This document shows positions 60,672 to 64,000 of a DNA stretch of 64,000 bases, piece by piece; the stretch's first letter is position 1; every line of letters begins with the position of its first letter. The notes below the pieces were generated by a model that searched no databases, was not told the DNA's origin, and saw only the letters and a list, made by a program, of their open reading frames with translations. The stretch lies in contig NZ_CAMIHH010000003.1 in NCBI RefSeq assembly GCF_946220915.1, positions 10,792 through 74,791 of the forward strand, given 5' to 3'. Made by a program: the position numbers and the translations under genes. Source of the DNA: an uncultured Flavobacterium sp. Lineage in GTDB: Bacteria > Bacteroidota > Bacteroidia > Flavobacteriales > Flavobacteriaceae.

Positions 60672-61511
60672 ATGAATATTTTAAAATTTATAGAGTCATT
60701 CACGAATGAAGGCGTTATAAAAAGCCTTAGTGAAAAACACTCACGCAGGGAAAGCTTTACACAATTTGGCAATATGGGAAAAATGGCAGCCTTTGCAGCA
60801 GCCCCCTTTGGGATTGCCGCGATGCTTACCCCCAATAAAGCAAAAGCGTCCGCATCATCTGCAGCGTTTCTTGCCGCAGCTGCCGAAACACCGCTACAAG
60901 CCTTGCAGCTGGCGCTAACCCTGGAATACCTTGAAGACGACTTCTACAAAATGGCACTCGACATCGATGGGTTTATCCCGCAGGCCGACCGCGACATCAT
61001 TGCACAGATAAGCCAGCACGAAGCAGCCCACGTAAACTTTTTAAGGGATGCGCTTGGCGACGATGCGCCTGCAAAACCGACCTTTGACTTTACCGGAGGG
61101 CAGGGTGAGCCGGGCGGCCCGTTTAACCCATTTGACAACTACCAGGTGTTCCTAGCCTTATCACAGGCATTCGAAGACACGGGAGTCCGTGCTTACAAAG
61201 GGCAGGCCGGCAACCTGATGTCAGAGCCTGAACTATTGCAGGCAGCATTGCAGATCCACTCTGTAGAGGCAAGGCACGCGTCGCAGATACGCAGGCTAAG
61301 GGGCGAAAAAGGATGGATTGAAGGCAATAGCAGGGGTACACTTCCTGCCGAAGCACAAGCTGTATATAACGGGGAGGAAGTTACCAACCAGGCCGGATTT
61401 AATACGGCAACTGTGCCGAACATCCCGGCAGCGGCAGGCTCAGAATCTTTCGATGAACCTTTGACAGGCGCACAGGCCACAGCTATCGCGACATTGTTTA
61501 TCGTTCCTTAA
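60672..61511 (+). CDS. Ferritin-like exported protein (second copy)
   Basis: The 279-residue paralogue of the preceding gene has an N-terminal amphipathic start (FIESFTNEGVIKSL), a twin-arginine-like SRRESFTQFG, a hydrophobic segment (about 40-52) and an AxA-type end AKA. The Ferritin_2 domain (about 75-205) has LEYLEDDFYKMAL, ISQHEAAHVNFLRDALG and IHSVEARHASQIRRLRG. A polar C-terminal extension, with GEEVTNQAGFNTATV, follows. It is probably co-transcribed with the first copy and ends at a terminator. Confidence 0.87.
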   Translation: MNILKFIESFTNEGVIKSLSEKHSRRESFTQFGNMGKMAAFAAAPFGIAAMLTPNKAKASASSAAFLAAAAETPLQALQLALTLEYLEDDFYKMALDIDGFIPQADRDIIAQISQHEAAHVNFLRDALGDDAPAKPTFDFTGGQGEPGGPFNPFDNYQVFLALSQAFEDTGVRAYKGQAGNLMSEPELLQAALQIHSVEARHASQIRRLRGEKGWIEGNSRGTLPAEAQAVYNGEEVTNQAGFNTATVPNIPAAAGSESFDEPLTGAQATAIATLFIVP

Positions 61512-61533
61512 AAATAAAAATTAAGTTGGTTAG

Positions 61534-61567
61534 CTGCCCATGGGATATTTTCCTGCGGGCAGTTTTT
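61534..61567 (+). terminator. Terminator of the ferritin-like pair
   Basis: Stem CTGCCC/GGGCAG with a 17-nt loop and a T-run (TTTTTCATTTT) lies 22 nt after the second ferritin-like gene. Confidence 0.7.
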
Positions 61568-61585
61568 CATTTTATAAAACAAAGA

Positions 61586-61609
61586 TCCCGAAAGCGATTG
61601 CCTCCGGGA
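61586..61609 (-). terminator. Terminator of the exported-protein gene
   Basis: On the minus strand TCCCG/CGGGA with a 14-nt loop is followed by TCTTTGTTTT. It lies 27-50 nt beyond the stop at 61636. Convergent with the terminator above. Confidence 0.6.
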
Positions 61610-61635
61610 CCTTTCAATCATCATCATATTTGGGG

Positions 61636-62160
61636 TCATCTCTTTGCGATAGGATTTGCATTTACTGCGATTGTGCCGCCCTCCGTTACCGGCACCATGA
61701 CTTTTGGAAGGAACACACTGGTAAGGAAAGCATCTATGTAAGCAAGATCGGTTTTAGTTTTTTCTGAAGTACGAAGCTTATTATTGTCCATGTAATACTT
61801 ACCCAGCGAAGCCGGTATGATACGCATTTGCAACGGGCCATATTTTTCAAGAAGGGTATAATTGGTTACTACAACCTTATAGCCGCCTTCTACTTTAGTT
61901 ACAGTGAAATCGAAATTGGCATCGGATTCCAGCCTGGCACTATTGATGTCAAGCGTACTCTTAATGCCATCTGCCTTGCCAGACATTGCAGCAAGGTCTG
62001 TAGATTCCAGTTTCATTTTTTCCCTGCTCTCAATAGCCGATTTTATTGTTGTGCCCTCTTCGGCATAGAAATGCTCCCATACAACTTTGCCTTTTTCGGC
62101 CCTGAAGCCTTGTGCTGAAGCGGTAAATGCTACTAATAAAAAGAGTATTATTGTTTTCAT
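61636..62160 (-). CDS. Small exported protein, unknown function
   Basis: The 174-residue product is started at the ATG at 62160, giving a signal peptide MKTIILFLLVAFTASAQG; a longer frame upstream adds 17 residues without a signal. The mature part is a mixed alpha/beta domain (GKVVWEHFYAEEGTTIKSAI, then KVEGGYKVVVTNYTLLEKYG). It resembles DUF4468-like domains of Bacteroidota in length and in the repeated pattern of polar strands, but the match is not firm. No catalytic residues are evident. Monocistronic, between two converging terminators and an alpha/beta hydrolase gene. Confidence 0.75.
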   Translation of the reverse strand: MKTIILFLLVAFTASAQGFRAEKGKVVWEHFYAEEGTTIKSAIESREKMKLESTDLAAMSGKADGIKSTLDINSARLESDANFDFTVTKVEGGYKVVVTNYTLLEKYGPLQMRIIPASLGKYYMDNNKLRTSEKTKTDLAYIDAFLTSVFLPKVMVPVTEGGTIAVNANPIAKR

Positions 62161-62310
62161 GATCGGGGGAATGCTATTGGTTATTTTTCTGATGCAAATA
62201 TCCATCAGCAATCCCTATTGAAAAACGAAATGTAATCGTTTGTTTTTATTTCACTATAAACGACATTTATAAATCACTTAAAAAGCATAGATAAACTCTT
62301 ATGCGAGTGA

Positions 62311-63159
62311 TCATTTTAAAAGAAAGTGTGTGTTTAAAAAATCGATGATTGTGTCAAAATGCCTGGTAGGTTCGGCATGTCCGCCATTATAAATTATGTG
62401 CTGGTACAAATGCTTAAAATTATGGGCTTTCAATCTTGCCATCATTTTATCGCCCATCATTACAGCCGGGATAATATCATCAATCGTACCTGAAAGCAAC
62501 AATACAGGCCCGTTTATATTTTCGGCCTTAATTAGTGAACGCGCTTCGGCATCTGCATCTTTTAGCATTGCTTCGAAAGCGCCGCGCAGGTCGCGCTTGA
62601 ATAGGAATGGCACTGCTTCGTCATTCACAGGGATAAAGGGCAGCTCTTTCCCCTCAAAGGTCCAACAGGAGGAGTTGAATTCCTGCGTATGTCCCGGAAA
62701 AACAGCATGGCTTGCCGACATGCCAATCACACAACGAATATCGTCATAATAACTCCCCAGCAATAATGCAAGGTCGGCACCACGCGAACCGCCAATTACA
62801 GCGATTTTACTTCTATCAATTTTTCGGTCCTTTGCAGCGGCGAGAATTGCGTCGTGCACTTCATCAATGGCAATTTTATCTAAAATGGGAGGTGTCCCCT
62901 CACAGCCAAAATAGCCTATGGCAAGGAAAGCATAGCCGTTGGCAATAAACTCATCACGCGTTTTCTTCCAATGATCACCTGCCCATGCATTGCCGCCCTC
63001 TGAACCGCCAAGACCAACCAGTAAGGGCTGATTGGCGCCACTGCCCAAATACAATATGGCCTCGACATTTTTTGCAGGTATCTTTTCCTGCGAAAGACAA
63101 AGAACAGGTAGTAAAGAAAGGGCAATTAGTAAAAGTGTGCTTAAATATTTCATCATCAA
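62311..63159 (-). CDS. Exported alpha/beta hydrolase of the BAAT_C/dienelactone hydrolase type
   Basis: The 282-residue product has a signal peptide (about 1-24, ending CLSQ) and an alpha/beta-hydrolase domain. The nucleophile serine is Ser125 in GGSRGADLALL. The acid is in SGTIDDIIPA (Asp227 or Asp228) and the histidine in YNGGHAEPT (His261). The domain resembles the C-terminal catalytic part of bile acid-CoA:amino acid N-acyltransferases (BAAT) and acyl-CoA thioesterases, without their N-terminal immunoglobulin-like domain. With a signal peptide, it is probably a periplasmic esterase. Substrate unknown. Confidence 0.83.
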   Translation of the reverse strand: MMMKYLSTLLLIALSLLPVLCLSQEKIPAKNVEAILYLGSGANQPLLVGLGGSEGGNAWAGDHWKKTRDEFIANGYAFLAIGYFGCEGTPPILDKIAIDEVHDAILAAAKDRKIDRSKIAVIGGSRGADLALLLGSYYDDIRCVIGMSASHAVFPGHTQEFNSSCWTFEGKELPFIPVNDEAVPFLFKRDLRGAFEAMLKDADAEARSLIKAENINGPVLLLSGTIDDIIPAVMMGDKMMARLKAHNFKHLYQHIIYNGGHAEPTRHFDTIIDFLNTHFLLK

Positions 63160-63215
63160 TGTTTTTACAAAGGTGACGATTTGCCATGGCCTGGGATTTG
63201 ATGCAGATCAAAAAA

Positions 63216-63797
63216 TTACTTTGCTGCACGCAGCCTGCTCAGGGTTTCCTGGGTAATGCCTAAATAGGAAGCTACCATACCGAGCGGTATGCGATGATGG
63301 ATGTCGTGGTATATTTCAAGAAAATGGTAGTACTTTTCTTTGGCAGTGGTAAATCGCATTGAAGCGATCCGCTCCATCAGGTGGCCGAATACCGCTCCCA
63401 TAGAAAGCCTTGCGTAACGTTCCATTTCGGGAAATTCATTAAATAGCCTTACCAGATCATCTACATGCAACGAAAAAGCTTCTGTATTTTCGATCGCATC
63501 GATATAATAAATGTCCGGCTTCCTTATCATAAAGCTTTTCGGGGAGTTGCACCACTCCTGCTCTGCCGAAAAATATTCGGATATCTCCTTGCCGTCTTTT
63601 AAGAAATAGGTACGGAACATACCCGACATTATGTAATAACTGTGCGTGCAGGTTTTCGACGCATCCAACACCAGTTCGCCTTTTTTAAAATGTACAGGCT
63701 GCAGCTTTTCAGCAAGTTCATTCTTAAGGGCATCGCTTAGTGGGATGTACTTTTCGAAATGTGTGAATGTTTTAGCTACTGCGCCATTGAAAGACAT
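63216..63797 (-). CDS. Crp/Fnr-family transcriptional regulator
   Basis: The 193-residue protein has an N-terminal cyclic-nucleotide-binding-like beta-barrel (about 25-120: VHFKKGELVLDASKTCTHSYYIMSG) and a C-terminal helix-turn-helix (about 165-190: IPLGMVASYLGITQETLSRL). The barrel has no clear cAMP phosphate-binding block, and no Fnr-type cysteine cluster is present, so the effector is unknown. It is close to the BAAT_C hydrolase gene (56 nt) on the same strand and may regulate it, by inference. Confidence 0.9.
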   Translation of the reverse strand: MSFNGAVAKTFTHFEKYIPLSDALKNELAEKLQPVHFKKGELVLDASKTCTHSYYIMSGMFRTYFLKDGKEISEYFSAEQEWCNSPKSFMIRKPDIYYIDAIENTEAFSLHVDDLVRLFNEFPEMERYARLSMGAVFGHLMERIASMRFTTAKEKYYHFLEIYHDIHHRIPLGMVASYLGITQETLSRLRAAK

Positions 63798-63816
63798 ATA
63801 CTATCTTCTATTATTC

Positions 63817-63999
63817 CTAACTATCCTTGTGGCCTAAGGCCCTGATTTGCTTATCAAAATCGGAGATTATTTTTTGTGTCCTGTCAAAAACTTCATACTC
63901 GATAATTGCTTTTTTATCGGCCTGCATTTTTGACACTTTGCCCTTACCCTCTAAAATACTATAATCATTAAAATTGAGGAATTTGTTTACACTCGAAGC
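63817..63999 (-). CDS. RhuM-like (virulence RhuM family) protein, C-terminal fragment
   Basis: The last 60 codons run to a TAG stop at 63817-63819. The rest lies outside the window. The sequence ends KFLNFNDYSILEGKGKVS, KKAIIEYEVFDRTQ and SDFDKQIRALGHKDS. The pattern FLxFNDYxILxxxGKVS, then EYExFxxTQ and SDFDK, agrees with the C-terminus of virulence RhuM family proteins as I remember them. RhuM genes often lie in accessory or mobile regions. The assignment rests on a short stretch. Confidence 0.55.
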   Translation of the reverse strand, partial: ASSVNKFLNFNDYSILEGKGKVSKMQADKKAIIEYEVFDRTQKIISDFDKQIRALGHKDS

Positions 64000-64000
64000 C

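Noticed and set aside
1..64000. CRISPR array, rRNA operon or insertion sequence
   Set aside because: No regularly spaced repeats, no rRNA sequence and no transposase-like protein were seen. The repeats found are short intergenic ones.

Overview
The window is a stretch of chromosome from a gliding member of the Flavobacteriaceae (Bacteroidota), most likely Flavobacterium or a close relative. The signs are a 2,442-residue SprA (type IX secretion/gliding translocon), a mevalonate-pathway HMG-CoA reductase followed by a GYDIA-type GHMP kinase, a heme-copper oxidase cluster with DUF420 and SCO genes, weak Shine-Dalgarno sequences, and repeated upstream matches to the Bacteroidota -7 promoter element TAnnTTTG. 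Nearly all of it reads as core genome. I see no insertion sequence, prophage, CRISPR array or rRNA. One tRNA gene (Phe, anticodon GAA) is present.

Layout. 1-8.5 kb: end of rodA, a DppC-like permease with a Prc/Tsp protease, then surE, lpxB, an NlpC/P60 hydrolase and a ComEC-type protein. 8.5-14.7 kb (minus): a peptide-use block made of a DPP-IV-like peptidase, two POT peptide transporters and an exported thioredoxin. 14.8-17.1 kb: mevalonate genes. 17.2-24.8 kb (minus): an envelope block of coaX, a beta-barrel protein, a TPR protein, lptC, a 61-residue membrane protein, a CNNM/CBS protein and a PpiD-like chaperone. 24.9-29.3 kb: tRNA-Phe, a decayed or small gene, a DUF255 protein, an MscS channel and a small exported protein. 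29.3-34.2 kb: tsaB with an efflux adaptor and TolC-like protein, then a DUF4403 lipoprotein. 34.3-39.4 kb (minus): ctaB, two cox subunit III genes and a subunit IV gene, a terminator, then a second unit with a cysteine-less SCO-like protein, SCO, DUF420 and a small CxxC protein. 39.6-51.5 kb (minus): deoC, gcvH-vanZ, sprA, ruvA, maeB. 51.7-58.4 kb: a NodB deacetylase, a cysteine-less thioredoxin, a metallophosphoesterase, polA and a serine-hydrolase homologue without its nucleophile. 58.5-64 kb: a LacI regulator, two ferritin-like exported proteins, a small exported protein, an alpha/beta hydrolase, a Crp/Fnr regulator, and the C-terminus of a RhuM-like protein at the edge.

The more unusual observations are three proteins that keep their fold but lack catalytic residues (thioredoxin WNEPS, serine hydrolase AVTK, SCO-like without cysteines), a ComEC without a recognisable metallo-beta-lactamase metal site, a dispersed intergenic hairpin repeat with three copies here, and a near-perfect 40-nt palindrome between convergent genes. 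I did not find a clearly new multi-gene defence or mobile system. Residue positions marked 'about' were estimated by reading.
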